Origin: Variovorax sp. Sphag1AA
GTDB lineage: Bacteria; Pseudomonadota; Gammaproteobacteria; Burkholderiales; Burkholderiaceae_C
Direction: 5' to 3'
DNA length: 64,000 nucleotides
Assembly (NCBI RefSeq): GCF_014192575.1
Contig: NZ_JACHYC010000014.1
Coordinates: 1-64,000 of the forward strand
The position numbers were made by a program, and so were the translations under genes. The notes under the pieces are model-generated. The model saw only the letters and a program-made list of their open reading frames with translations, did not search any database and was not told where the DNA came from. This document shows, one piece after another, positions 25,033 to 33,284 of the stretch; positions within the stretch are counted from its first letter, which is position 1; each line of letters starts with the position of its first letter.

Positions 25033-25926
25033 TCAGACAGTGACGAGCAAGCCGGCGTCAAAGCTCCCGTTCTCGAAAGCGAGTGCCCGCGGATCGTCGG
25101 TGGCGCCCACCGCGCGAAGGTGGCCTCTTGGATTGGCGACTATTCGGCACCCGTGTGTCCTGTAGTCGCAGGAGTCATGGACATGACCGTGCAGCCACAG
25201 GTCAACTCGGCCGATGAGTTCCTCAGGCAAGTCCGATGCAAATGCCGCCGACAGCAGGTGCGTGCGATGTCTGGGATGTATCGAACCAGCGCTTGGCGCG
25301 TGGTGGGTGATGACCAGCGTCTTTCCATCGAACGGAGCTTCGAGCACTTCGCCTAGCCAACTCACTGTCGCTCTGTGCTGTGCGAGCGCATGCTCCGGTC
25401 GGAACAGTCCGTCGCCATAGCCGATGAGTCGGTGGTCGTTGAGTCGACGACCTGCTTCCCCCATAAGCAAGGTGCGCCAATCCTGCGCTCCTGACGGATA
25501 GTCGTAATTCGTCCAGAGCGTGCCGCCGAGGATTCGCAGGCCCGCCAGTTTCTGCAGCCGTGGCTCGGCCCAACGCTCGAACCGGGAAAACTCCGCCAAG
25601 CCGACTTGATCGTTGTCCAGCAAGACTATTGAGGTCCCTTGCGACATATCGCGGACACGCTTTCGCGTCGCAATCATTTCCACGTTGTAGAACTCGTGGT
25701 TTCCGAGAACGAAAAGGACCGGCGTAGGCCACTCACCAAACAAACGGATGACGTCCTCGGGGCGACCGATGTCGCCGGCCAGGACCAGAAGGTCCGCTTC
25801 CCGAACCAGCGGTATGCCGTGCCAAGCGGCCGGAACCCGTGAGGCGAGGAGTTCGAGGTGCAAGTCGGACACGACCTGAACACGGATCGCCGTTGCGTCG
25901 TCGCGAGAGATGCCGCAGGCGGTCAC
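25033..25926 (-). CDS. Calcineurin-like metallophosphoesterase
   Basis: A 297-aa enzyme with all five metal-binding motifs of the family: VVSDLHLE (D-x-H), LVLAGDIGRPED (GD), FVLGNHEFYN (GNHE), LVITHHAPS, and WLHGHVHDSCDY (GHxH). Such proteins hydrolyse phosphomono- or diesters including 2',3'-cyclic nucleotides. The start is GTG at 25926, whose TGA-overlapping position (GTGA) couples it to the upstream HAD gene. The strain's substrate cannot be told from sequence. Confidence 0.88.
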   Translation of the reverse strand: MTACGISRDDATAIRVQVVSDLHLELLASRVPAAWHGIPLVREADLLVLAGDIGRPEDVIRLFGEWPTPVLFVLGNHEFYNVEMIATRKRVRDMSQGTSIVLLDNDQVGLAEFSRFERWAEPRLQKLAGLRILGGTLWTNYDYPSGAQDWRTLLMGEAGRRLNDHRLIGYGDGLFRPEHALAQHRATVSWLGEVLEAPFDGKTLVITHHAPSAGSIHPRHRTHLLSAAFASDLPEELIGRVDLWLHGHVHDSCDYRTHGCRIVANPRGHLRAVGATDDPRALAFENGSFDAGLLVTV

Positions 25927-26399
25927 GAGCGTGGTCCTCCAATACGCTTCTCTAGCTCAGCCAGTACTTTTGCGAGTTCGACATCGGAGTCGTCGTAGGG
26001 AGGAACAAACGGCGCAATCTCGATCCAATTCGCCTGTTGGCCCGGATGCACGTAGGCGGAAAGATCGTCGACCAGGAACACGTTGTCGATGTGGGCGCCT
26101 GGGATGAGCGTCAGGTCTTTCGTGTCGCCATTCCAGCGCACGTACGAGAGTTCAGGAAACCAAGAGGGCACAGTCCCCTCGGTCGCCAAGCGTTGGGCGA
26201 TCTTGCGAAACGTTGGCTCATTCACGGCAGTGAACACGACGACGCGGCTGAACATCTCGTGGCAACGCTCGAGGAATTCAAACAAGCCGGGCCTCGGGAA
26301 CTGGCTCACGGCGGTCGAAATGAGTGTGCCCTCAAGGTCGAGCGCGAGAACAAGTTGGCTCGATAGAGTCGTGGTTTGTTGGGGCTCCAAGGATTTCAT
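25923..26399 (-). CDS. HAD phosphatase of the NIF/FCP1-like type
   Basis: A 158-aa protein with motif I LALDLEGTLIS near residues 18–28 (D-x-E in place of D-x-D), motif II VVFTAVNEP, and the terminal motif NVFLVDDLSAYVHPGQ. The short cap-less layout resembles NLI-interacting-factor/FCP1-like phosphatases. The second acidic residue is E rather than D, which is known in phosphatase subgroups but may alter activity. First gene of the five-gene minus-strand cluster; the 219 bases upstream would hold the promoter. Confidence 0.7.
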   Translation of the reverse strand: MKSLEPQQTTTLSSQLVLALDLEGTLISTAVSQFPRPGLFEFLERCHEMFSRVVVFTAVNEPTFRKIAQRLATEGTVPSWFPELSYVRWNGDTKDLTLIPGAHIDNVFLVDDLSAYVHPGQQANWIEIAPFVPPYDDSDVELAKVLAELEKRIGGPRS

Positions 26400-26618
26400 T
26401 GGGTGATCCTATGGTGCAAAACCAGACTTGCCTAATCGCACATTTTCGATATACGCCAAGGCGCGCGGGGTCTTTTGGGGCGCTCGCGGCGCCTCCCGTG
26501 TAGCCCAAGCCAATAGGCGCGAAGTACGGTTAGCGACTTGCCATGGCGATGCCGGCCAGGGTGAGCTCCGACCGAATAGCTACCATGCGCTTGAGGTCCG
26601 GATACCAGGTGACGAGGA

Positions 26619-27263
26619 ATGGAAGACATGTACGACGGCGACCTGACTGCCATTGAACGGTACAACGCGAGAGCCAGCGAGAAGTACCGCCTGCATCCCG
26701 AAATGGGGCCGTGCCCGCACGAGGGGAACATTGACACGGCACCGGTTGTCCTGCTCTTGGCAAACCCAGGGCACGACGCCACTTCCACGCTTGACGACCA
26801 CCACTTTCGGATTGACGGTTGGCCGCTTGCAGGGCTCCATCAGAACGCTCCTGTGGGAATGAGTGGGTGGTGGCGGCCTCGCCTCCGCTCGTTGTGTCAG
26901 CGATATGGCGAGCAGTTCATCTCCCAAAACGTTGCCGCCTTGCAGATCAATCCGTGGGCAAGCGCAAAGTACGATGAAAACCTGAGACTGCCCAGCCGCA
27001 GCGTCCTGCTCGGTCTCGCCGAGGCTGCCGCAGGGCGTGGGGCAGCCCTCATCATGATCCGCGCATCAAAGGCATGGCTGGAGAGCGGCGTACTGCGCCA
27101 ATACGAACACATCTACAGGACGAATTCCGCGCTGTCATCGTACGTGTCCGAGGGGAATCTCAGCCCGGAGGCTTGGGCGTACATCAACGAAAAGCTCGCT
27201 GCGGTTGCCTGGACTATAGATTCGAGCTCGTTGAAGCAATGGGCTGGCTATTCAACCTGTTGA
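26619..27263 (+). CDS. Hypothetical protein, possible UDG-fold relative
   Basis: A 214-aa protein I cannot assign. The strand-like VVLLLANPGHDATS near residue 43 followed by an N-x-W pattern (INPWASAKYDE near 110) faintly recalls the 'LLLNPG' motif of the uracil-DNA-glycosylase superfamily, but the other motifs are not evident. It is transcribed away from the minus-strand cluster and ends overlapping, tail to tail, with the next gene by 12 bases. Confidence 0.55.
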   Translation: MEDMYDGDLTAIERYNARASEKYRLHPEMGPCPHEGNIDTAPVVLLLANPGHDATSTLDDHHFRIDGWPLAGLHQNAPVGMSGWWRPRLRSLCQRYGEQFISQNVAALQINPWASAKYDENLRLPSRSVLLGLAEAAAGRGAALIMIRASKAWLESGVLRQYEHIYRTNSALSSYVSEGNLSPEAWAYINEKLAAVAWTIDSSSLKQWAGYSTC

Positions 27264-27560
27264 ATGTTGCGCGGGAAAGTGCCCCGCGTGTAGGCGCTCG
27301 CGCACCACGTCGACAAGACTTGCAACCGGCCCAGGCGCCGGCCCGATGGTCGGCAGAAACGGCTCGAGCGTTACGCTCAATTCAAGCTGTTCGGCGACCA
27401 ATTCATACACCCGCATTGGAATGTCAGTGTCGCCCATGAGAAGCCGCGCCATCGACTGCCGCGACACGCACGCTCGGAATGCGATGACTCCCGCGTCCCA
27501 CCGCGACCGGCGTAAGGCCGCACGAAGCTGTTGGGCAAGGTGTCTATTGCGGAAAGGCAT
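27252..27560 (-). CDS. Small helix-turn-helix protein
   Basis: A 102-aa protein with an Xre-like helix-turn-helix in the middle: GVIAFRACVSRQSMARLLMGDTDIPMRVYELVAEQL (about residues 24–59). This fits a DNA-binding repressor or an antitoxin. The C-terminal 40 residues are proline-rich and unlike known domains. It converges with the preceding gene. No toxin partner is recognised upstream. Confidence 0.55.
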   Translation of the reverse strand: MPFRNRHLAQQLRAALRRSRWDAGVIAFRACVSRQSMARLLMGDTDIPMRVYELVAEQLELSVTLEPFLPTIGPAPGPVASLVDVVRERLHAGHFPAQHSTG

Positions 27561-27966
27561 TCCGACATCGTAGCCCTCGGTGTCGAGGTCTGCAGCAGGC
27601 AGCCGACAGAACTTCCCTCACTCGCGAATGCCGCTGCCTCCCTAGAGAATCGCGCCTTGGTCACTTGGCAACTTAGTCTATTGCATCTGCGGCTTCTGTG
27701 AACTTCAGCACGGATGGGCTCCCTGTTTTTGGTGCGGCGAGTATGCGCAAGGAACCATCGATTGTGATGTGGGATATGCCACGTCCTGACCTTTAAAAAG
27801 GACAGGCTTCAGCCGATAAGAAGCTGGCAATCGCGCTGCGCGCGTGCGGTTAGCAGAGTCCCGAAATATGCGCAATCAACGCGTGCTGCTTTGAATGAAC
27901 AACCGCGCTTGGCGCGGGTTGGTGGGGCTGCATAGACTGCGCTCCATTCGAAACGGAGGAGTCGAA
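27561..27966. other. 406-base divergent intergenic region
   Basis: No gene is recognised here. A ribosome-binding site (CGGAGGA) precedes the GTG at 27967. An imperfect hairpin at about 27790–27812 (ACCTTT/AAAAGG type) is present. Promoters for the two flanking regulator genes should be here, but I could not assign them. Confidence 0.45.
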
Positions 27967-28596
27967 GTGAGCGAAGAAGCGGCCGGCGATGCCCGGCTTT
28001 TTGAGAGCGTGTCGCGCAGCTTTACGGAGGGATTGCGCGGCGCAATGCGAGTGGCGGGGTTACCGGAAGAAGGTGAGCTTCAACCGAAGACCACGTCGGA
28101 CCTCGCTGAAGAGGCCCAGGTCAGTCGCTCGACATTGTCGAAGTTCATGGCCGGCGGCTCGGGTGACCCGCCGGCAAACCCAACGCTGGACGTCCTATGC
28201 AGGTTAGCCGACACCTTGGGCGTTCCGCCCGCGTTTCTTCTGATGCGACCCAAGGATTGGGCCAGCCTTGCAACGGGAACGATGACGTTTCTCAAGGCTT
28301 TGCGCGCCTCTGATTTTGTGTCCATGGTCGAAGAACTGCCGAGTATGCGTTTGAACAGCCCACACGACGTGGCCCAAGCTGCCCTCAAGCTCGGCGAGGT
28401 CCTCAACACCGTCGAGAACGACCAGGACGGCCGGGTCTCGACCGAGATTCGAGCGTTCCGGCGCGCGGTTAGAGCCTCAACTGCGACAGTGGCTGCCGCC
28501 ATCCCTTTTCGCTCTGTCGACGGCGTATCCAAGGAACATCTCTCGGTGCTGCTGACCTTGTGCGGCATCGTTGGAACTACTACTGCACGGAACTAA
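27967..28596 (+). CDS. Xre-family transcriptional regulator
   Basis: A 209-aa regulator with a lambda-repressor-like helix-turn-helix: TTSDLAEEAQVSRSTLSKFMAG near residues 42–63, then NPTLDVLCRLADTLGVPPAFLLM. The GTG at 27967 is preferred over the ATG at 27895 because CGGAGGA lies 5–6 bases upstream and the longer N-terminus is unlike the family. The C-terminal 110 residues have no recognised domain. It is 2 bases before the YaaW gene, so it probably regulates that operon. Confidence 0.8.
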   Translation: MSEEAAGDARLFESVSRSFTEGLRGAMRVAGLPEEGELQPKTTSDLAEEAQVSRSTLSKFMAGGSGDPPANPTLDVLCRLADTLGVPPAFLLMRPKDWASLATGTMTFLKALRASDFVSMVEELPSMRLNSPHDVAQAALKLGEVLNTVENDQDGRVSTEIRAFRRAVRASTATVAAAIPFRSVDGVSKEHLSVLLTLCGIVGTTTARN

Positions 28597-28598
28597 CC

Positions 28599-29414
28599 AT
28601 GAACTACACCACCGCAACTCTCAAAGAAATCCTGGCCGCTGGCGACAAAGAGGACCTGGATGTCTTGGTCGACTACATCACCGACTCGGGGCAAGGCCGG
28701 GTCTCCCTCGATAAGTCGACCTGCACATCTCTAGTCGGCGCCAAGGCACGGCCGAACTACACCGTCGTTGAGCGCCACACCATCGAGGACGAGCTTCGCA
28801 AGTTCGGTGGCAACAGCGTGGCCAACGTCATGCGCAGTGTTCGCGACTTCCTGGGTGGCCTGGGCTCGAACGCCCCGGCGACCGTGACCTATGACGAAAT
28901 CGTGCGGGACGTGGCTGAGCACCTCAAGGTCAAGTTCGACAAGTACGCCGGCACGCCGCAAGTGGAAGAGGGCATCCTGAAGGCGCTTCTTGTCGCGTCC
29001 TTCGAGAAGATGGCAGAGGGGGACCGTGCCAACCTGTTGGGCGAACTCGGAGTCGTTGATGCGCTCGACGTCGCAAAGCGCGGAGCGGCGGCGGCGACTG
29101 CGGGGGCCGCCGCTGCGTTCGGCGCGACCCAGGCTGCCGCATTGCTGTCGGCGTTCGCCTTCAGCCGCACTGGGGGGTATTTCATGGCGCGATCTGTCGC
29201 GGCTGCGTCAGCTCAGGCGCTTCTGGGCCGGAGCATGTTCATGGGCACCACAGCGCTCCTAGCTCGGCCGATTGCCGCGCTGGCCGGCCCCATCGGGTGG
29301 GCCGTCACCGGTGCGTGGGCGTTGGCCGACATGGCAAGCCCCGCTTACCGCGTCACCGTTCCCTGCGTTGTCCAAGTGGCGTACATGCGCCGCAAGGCAG
29401 AGATGAATGCCTAG
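28599..29414 (+). CDS. YaaW-family (UPF0174-like) protein
   Basis: A 271-aa protein whose first 100 residues resemble the DUF3944-plus-UPF0174 layout of E. coli YaaW (LKEILAAGDKEDLDVLVDYITDS, then IEDELRKFGGNSVANVMRS). A chaperone-like segment (DIVRDVAEHLKVKFDKY; EGILKALLVASFEKM) and an alanine/glycine-rich hydrophobic part (about 165–235) follow. The latter could insert into membranes. YaaW has no firm function. It follows the Xre regulator after 2 bases and is followed by a tiny membrane protein, so the three form an operon. Confidence 0.75.
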   Translation: MNYTTATLKEILAAGDKEDLDVLVDYITDSGQGRVSLDKSTCTSLVGAKARPNYTVVERHTIEDELRKFGGNSVANVMRSVRDFLGGLGSNAPATVTYDEIVRDVAEHLKVKFDKYAGTPQVEEGILKALLVASFEKMAEGDRANLLGELGVVDALDVAKRGAAAATAGAAAAFGATQAAALLSAFAFSRTGGYFMARSVAAASAQALLGRSMFMGTTALLARPIAALAGPIGWAVTGAWALADMASPAYRVTVPCVVQVAYMRRKAEMNA

Positions 29415-29420
29415 ACCGTC

Positions 29421-29615
29421 GTGCCAGCGGCGCCCTCAGACACTCCGCCGGATAACGACCCTGATGCCCCAGCCAATTTGTTCAAGGAGACAGCAGTGCT
29501 CATTCCCAGTCCGACCGAATACCTCAAGACTCACATCGTCGCGTTTCTCGCGGGCGCAGTGACTGTGGTCGCCGCGCACTTATACGCAAAGTTTGCTTCC
29601 AGCAGGGATGACTGA
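29421..29615 (+). CDS. Small single-pass membrane protein
   Basis: A 64-aa protein starting at GTG 29421, six bases after the YaaW stop. An acidic proline-rich N-terminus precedes one membrane helix (HIVAFLAGAVTVVAAHLYAKF, about 39–58). No family is recognised. Size, position and membrane topology suggest an accessory partner of the YaaW-like protein. Confidence 0.5.
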   Translation: MPAAPSDTPPDNDPDAPANLFKETAVLIPSPTEYLKTHIVAFLAGAVTVVAAHLYAKFASSRDD

Positions 29616-29747
29616 GGCCTGCGAGAGAACCGTTTGTGCGTGGCGGACTACCGGTGGGCTGAGGCCCGGGAGCCTTCCACCAGTCCGAGTCAGGCAACCA
29701 GGAAAGAGGACTCACAGGACACCTGTGTAAATCGATATTTAACAAAT

Positions 29748-29788
29748 AGTTACAATTTAATGTAACTCGTACTTTCAGAAGGTACGAG
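29748..29788. promoter_or_regulatory. Paired inverted repeats in an AT-rich promoter region
   Basis: AGTTACA (29748–29754) and TGTAACT (29761–29767) form a perfect 7-bp inverted repeat. CTCGTAC (29766–29772) and GTACGAG (29782–29788) form a second, sharing two bases. They lie 50–90 bases before the glycine-zipper gene, in the most AT-rich stretch of this part, and look like an operator. Confidence 0.5.
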
Positions 29789-29838
29789 CGCGCGCTTGGC
29801 TTGTCATTTTCGAATGGAGGCCACCTTTTATTTAACCG

Positions 29839-31560
29839 ATGGTGCCTATGTCCGAAGAGAAGAAGAATCCGTATGACTATGTCAGCGGCTCGCGTGTAGC
29901 GGTCGACCTCGAAAACACCCAGATCAACAAGTTCCACACCAAGGGCGGAACTGGTTTCGCCGCGGAGGAAGCCAACACCATGGCGGACCGCGCGCGCGGC
30001 ATGAAGGTGGAGCAAAGCGGCACGGACAACACGCTGAATGGGGCGGACCGAGTCAGCAACGGCGTCCCGATTCAGACCAAGTACTTCGAGAACGCTGGGC
30101 GGACGGTCAACAGCGCCTTCGGTGACGACGGCCTCTACCGTTACGGCAAGCAACTGCTCGAGGTGCCGGCTGACCAGTATGAGGACAGCCTCCAGCTGAT
30201 GCGCGAGAAGATCGCGGCCGGCAAGGTGCCCGGCGTGGACGACCCGGCGCTCGCAGAGAGCATCGTCAAAAAGGGCGATGTCACTTACAAGCAAGCCCGC
30301 AACATCGCTCGTGCCGGCAACATTGACAGCCTGGCATTCGATGCCAAGCAGCAGGCTGTCACGACGAGCTACGCCTTTGCAATCTCGTTTGCGATCAACT
30401 TCGCCAAGGCTCGTTGGGACGGGAAGCCCTACAAGGAGGCCGTCAAGGAATCGGTGACCATGGGCTTCCTCTCGGGCGCCGCATCGTTCATCACCGGCGT
30501 GGCCACGTCCCAACTGCTTCGAACGCATGCTGCTGCAGCGTGGGTGCCTGTCGCACGCGCTGGCGTGAAAGTGGCGGCCGGCACGGGCCTTGGTAGGGCT
30601 GCAATCAACAACCTGGCGGCCTACTCCACCGGCAAGGCCATCTACGGTGCAGCGGCGCAGAACCACGTAGCCAAGCTGCTGCGAACCAACGTCGCTACCA
30701 GCGTCGTGACGACAGCCGTCATCTCCGCGCCGGACCTGTATCGCGCGGCGTTCAAGCGAAACGTCTCCTGGGCCCAGTTCAGCAAGAACCTCCTGGTTAA
30801 CGGGGCTGGTGTGGCCGGGGGCGCCGGCGGCTGGATGGCGGGCGCTGCAGCGGGAGCCGCAGTCGGATCGGCCTTGCCGGTTGTAGGCACCGTCGCGGGT
30901 GGCTTTGTGGGGGCAATCATGGGCTCGCTGGCCGGAGGCACGGCGGCGACCAAGGCCTCGAAGCTCCTGATGGACGGGCTCATCGTCGACGATGCCAAGG
31001 AAATGCTCGAGATGCTTCCGGACCTGCTTGAGCCGCTGGCAACCGACTATCTGCTTTCGCAGGCGGAGGCGGACGAGTTTTCCGGGGCCGTTCGCAAGAA
31101 GTTGACGCCAGATTTCCTGCGCGAGATGTACAAGAGCACGACCCGAGCGGCGTTCGTCTATGCGCAGTTCGAAGCAGACTGCCAGGCAGTGATTGCCAAG
31201 CGCGAACGCATTGAAGTGCCCAAAGCTGCGGACGTGCAAGAGGCCTTGACGGAAGCGCAAGAGGCCGCGCTTGCTGCCGAAGAGCAGGAGGCCCGGGCCG
31301 CCCAGGCAGACCCGGCGCCAGATGTTCCAAACTCCCACCTCACCGCGGTCCAGTTGATGCAGCGCAGGCGAGCACAGGCAGCCACGCAGCAGACGGAGGA
31401 AGCCGCGGCGCCGGCAGCCGAAGAGGCCGATCCCGCGGCCCAGCCTGGACCTGTCGCGGCCGAGGCGCCGCAAGAAAAACTGTTCGACCTCCGAGGTATG
31501 TTCGACAAAGTTAACTTGGAAATGCGGGCTCGCCGTCAGGGCAACAATACGGCGCTCTGA
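29839..31560 (+). CDS. Glycine-zipper membrane-associated protein of unknown function
   Basis: A 573-aa protein. The first 160 residues have a repeat-like segment DRVSNGVPIQTKYFENAGRTV and EVPADQYEDSLQLMREKI. The middle (about 180–390) holds several hydrophobic helices and a glycine-zipper stretch (GGAGGWMAGAAAGAAVGSAL with GTVAGGFVGAIMGSLAGG). The C-terminal 110 residues form an acidic alanine-rich coil. I recall an uncharacterised conserved family with this 'GVPIQTKY…GGWVGGATAGAA' layout, but no function. Glycine zippers pack in membranes, so pore formation or membrane scaffolding is possible. ATG at 29839 or 29848 could be used. Confidence 0.6.
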   Translation: MVPMSEEKKNPYDYVSGSRVAVDLENTQINKFHTKGGTGFAAEEANTMADRARGMKVEQSGTDNTLNGADRVSNGVPIQTKYFENAGRTVNSAFGDDGLYRYGKQLLEVPADQYEDSLQLMREKIAAGKVPGVDDPALAESIVKKGDVTYKQARNIARAGNIDSLAFDAKQQAVTTSYAFAISFAINFAKARWDGKPYKEAVKESVTMGFLSGAASFITGVATSQLLRTHAAAAWVPVARAGVKVAAGTGLGRAAINNLAAYSTGKAIYGAAAQNHVAKLLRTNVATSVVTTAVISAPDLYRAAFKRNVSWAQFSKNLLVNGAGVAGGAGGWMAGAAAGAAVGSALPVVGTVAGGFVGAIMGSLAGGTAATKASKLLMDGLIVDDAKEMLEMLPDLLEPLATDYLLSQAEADEFSGAVRKKLTPDFLREMYKSTTRAAFVYAQFEADCQAVIAKRERIEVPKAADVQEALTEAQEAALAAEEQEARAAQADPAPDVPNSHLTAVQLMQRRRAQAATQQTEEAAAPAAEEADPAAQPGPVAAEAPQEKLFDLRGMFDKVNLEMRARRQGNNTAL

Positions 31561-31684
31561 CGACGGTCGCTCCAGCCGTCGTCGACGATGGTGGGAAAAC
31601 AAGAAAGCGGCTTGAGCCTGCGGGGGTGCTCGGTCGGTGGCCGGGCGGCTGCCGTACAGTCGGGCACCTAACGAGGGATATGCG

Positions 31685-32368
31685 ATGAAGCGAGGAGTTG
31701 CTCTTGTCTTGCTGGCGTGCTGGGCCGGGATGGCTTCCTCGCAGCAAATGTCGATCTTTAAGTGCGGGAACGAATACTCGAACGTTCCTGACGGCGACGC
31801 GGCGCGCGCAGACATGCTCATAGCACGGGGCTGCGTGCGAGCCGGCATGACCACCGACGTGGTCGCAGGCCCCGCGCCCGCTGTCGAATTCCCGGACTCA
31901 GCCTCCCGCTCCGCCTACCTTCGGTGGTCAGCAGCCATGGCGGACCGCTTGCGCAACGTCATGCCTGACGCGCCGACTCGGCGGGAGTTTGTCCAGACGG
32001 TTTGGTTTGAGAGCAAGCGGCAGGGCCTCGACCCTACGATTGCCTTGGCGCTCATCGAACAGACCTCGAACTTCAGGCGGTTCTTCATGAGCGACACTAA
32101 CTCGCGCGGATACATGGCTGTCCCTGCCGAGTGGGCCAAGCGAATCGGGGATGGAGATGTGGCGAAGCTGTTCCACCTGCAGACCAACCTGCGATTCGGA
32201 ACGGTGGTCCTCAGTCGCTACGCCAGCGACGCGAACGGCGACATGCACGTGGCGCTGGGCCGGTACCTGGCTGAGAGCAAGGGCATCCCCGCGAAGGACC
32301 CGCGGGTTTCAAACATGGTCGCCAGGCTCTTCGCGCTCCACGCCGAGAACTGGAAGTACGTCGAGTAG
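31685..32368 (+). CDS. Lytic transglycosylase-like exported protein
   Basis: A 227-aa protein with an N-terminal signal (MKRGVALVLLACWAGMASSQ). An SLT-like domain is visible from about residue 105: FVQTVWFESKRQGLDPTIALALIEQTSNFRRF, SRGYMAVPAEW and NLRFGTVVLSRY. The glutamate in VWFES is the expected catalytic residue. It cleaves peptidoglycan if active, in the periplasm. Usual 'GLMQ' is replaced by GYMAV, so activity is uncertain. Start chosen at ATG 31685 with GAGGGA upstream. It follows the glycine-zipper gene in the same direction. Confidence 0.72.
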   Translation: MKRGVALVLLACWAGMASSQQMSIFKCGNEYSNVPDGDAARADMLIARGCVRAGMTTDVVAGPAPAVEFPDSASRSAYLRWSAAMADRLRNVMPDAPTRREFVQTVWFESKRQGLDPTIALALIEQTSNFRRFFMSDTNSRGYMAVPAEWAKRIGDGDVAKLFHLQTNLRFGTVVLSRYASDANGDMHVALGRYLAESKGIPAKDPRVSNMVARLFALHAENWKYVE

Positions 32369-32376
32369 CTGGCGCA

Positions 32377-33159
32377 TCAAGCGCCCGGCACAGCAGCGGC
32401 CGCCGGCGGGCCTAACAACATCCCTTGCTCGCGCATGACAGCGCCCCATTTCTTCCAGGAGAAGGCTCGGCTGGGGTGTCCGATGAACAGGATGTCCAGC
32501 TGCTGGCTGGCGATGCGCAGGGAGACCGCGACGGGGACGGCCTTCCTTCCCACCACAGGCAGGCTCAGCTTCTCGAGCAGCTCGACCTCGGGATGGTCTT
32601 TGAGCACGCTGAGCAGCGCTCGAACTTTGACTTTCTCGTGCCCATAGGCGATGCAGTGCGTCGCGCCGACGGCGGGCACTAACTTCAGGAACGCTCGCCA
32701 GCCGTCTTGGTAGTGCTCGTAGGTTGGTCGATGCGAAAGCTCCCCGAGGAGCTTGGGCGCAAGGTTGTGATAGATCACCTCGGTCCAGAGCTTTTCTCGC
32801 TCCCCGCGGTTCGGCTTGACCTTCTGGAAAACCGCGCGTTCGAAGTTGCGAACGTAGCGCGACTTGAACTTTGCCTCAATGCCGTGCGTGAGGTGGCGCT
32901 TGCGTAGGCTGTCCGGGGCCTCAATGCGTGCGCGGTCCTTTTCGAGGCCAGCTGCGGTCTTGTAGAGGTAGATGCTCTCGCCCAGGATGATCGTCCGGCA
33001 GGCGCTCGCGCTGAAGCCGCTCCCTACCCATGGGAACCATCCAAGCCTCAGGTCTTTGAAGACGGGGTCGAACGAGTAGTCGAGGTAGCCCTTGAACGGG
33101 TCGGGTGCAAGCGCACTTGCGAGGGGCGCATTAGGAGGAGGGGAAGGCGCTGTCAGCAT
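32377..33159 (-). CDS. Hypothetical protein
   Basis: A 260-aa protein without a recognised family. The central SACRTIILGESIYLYK and the C-terminal LDILFIGHPSRAFSWKKWG are the most family-like parts. The layout (an N-terminal WFPWVGSGF, then ILGES, and a final 'GHPS' near the end) recalls the uracil-DNA-glycosylase fold where 'GxS/HPS' ends the active-site set; this is weak. It converges with the transglycosylase gene (8-base gap). Confidence 0.5.
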   Translation of the reverse strand: MLTAPSPPPNAPLASALAPDPFKGYLDYSFDPVFKDLRLGWFPWVGSGFSASACRTIILGESIYLYKTAAGLEKDRARIEAPDSLRKRHLTHGIEAKFKSRYVRNFERAVFQKVKPNRGEREKLWTEVIYHNLAPKLLGELSHRPTYEHYQDGWRAFLKLVPAVGATHCIAYGHEKVKVRALLSVLKDHPEVELLEKLSLPVVGRKAVPVAVSLRIASQQLDILFIGHPSRAFSWKKWGAVMREQGMLLGPPAAAAVPGA

Positions 33160-33284
33160 TGTCTGAGGGTACTGTGAACTACAACGCAGTCCTCGACGCG
33201 CTCGCCTCGAGAGTAAATTACTTCACCGTTGTCGCGCTTGCGCACGAAAGCGACTGCACGACAAGCTGCGGCTTGCTGCGGCCA

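Noticed and set aside
29524..31854. A 776-residue minus-strand frame
   Set aside because: It is antisense to the glycine-zipper gene and the transglycosylase start and its composition is that of a shadow frame.
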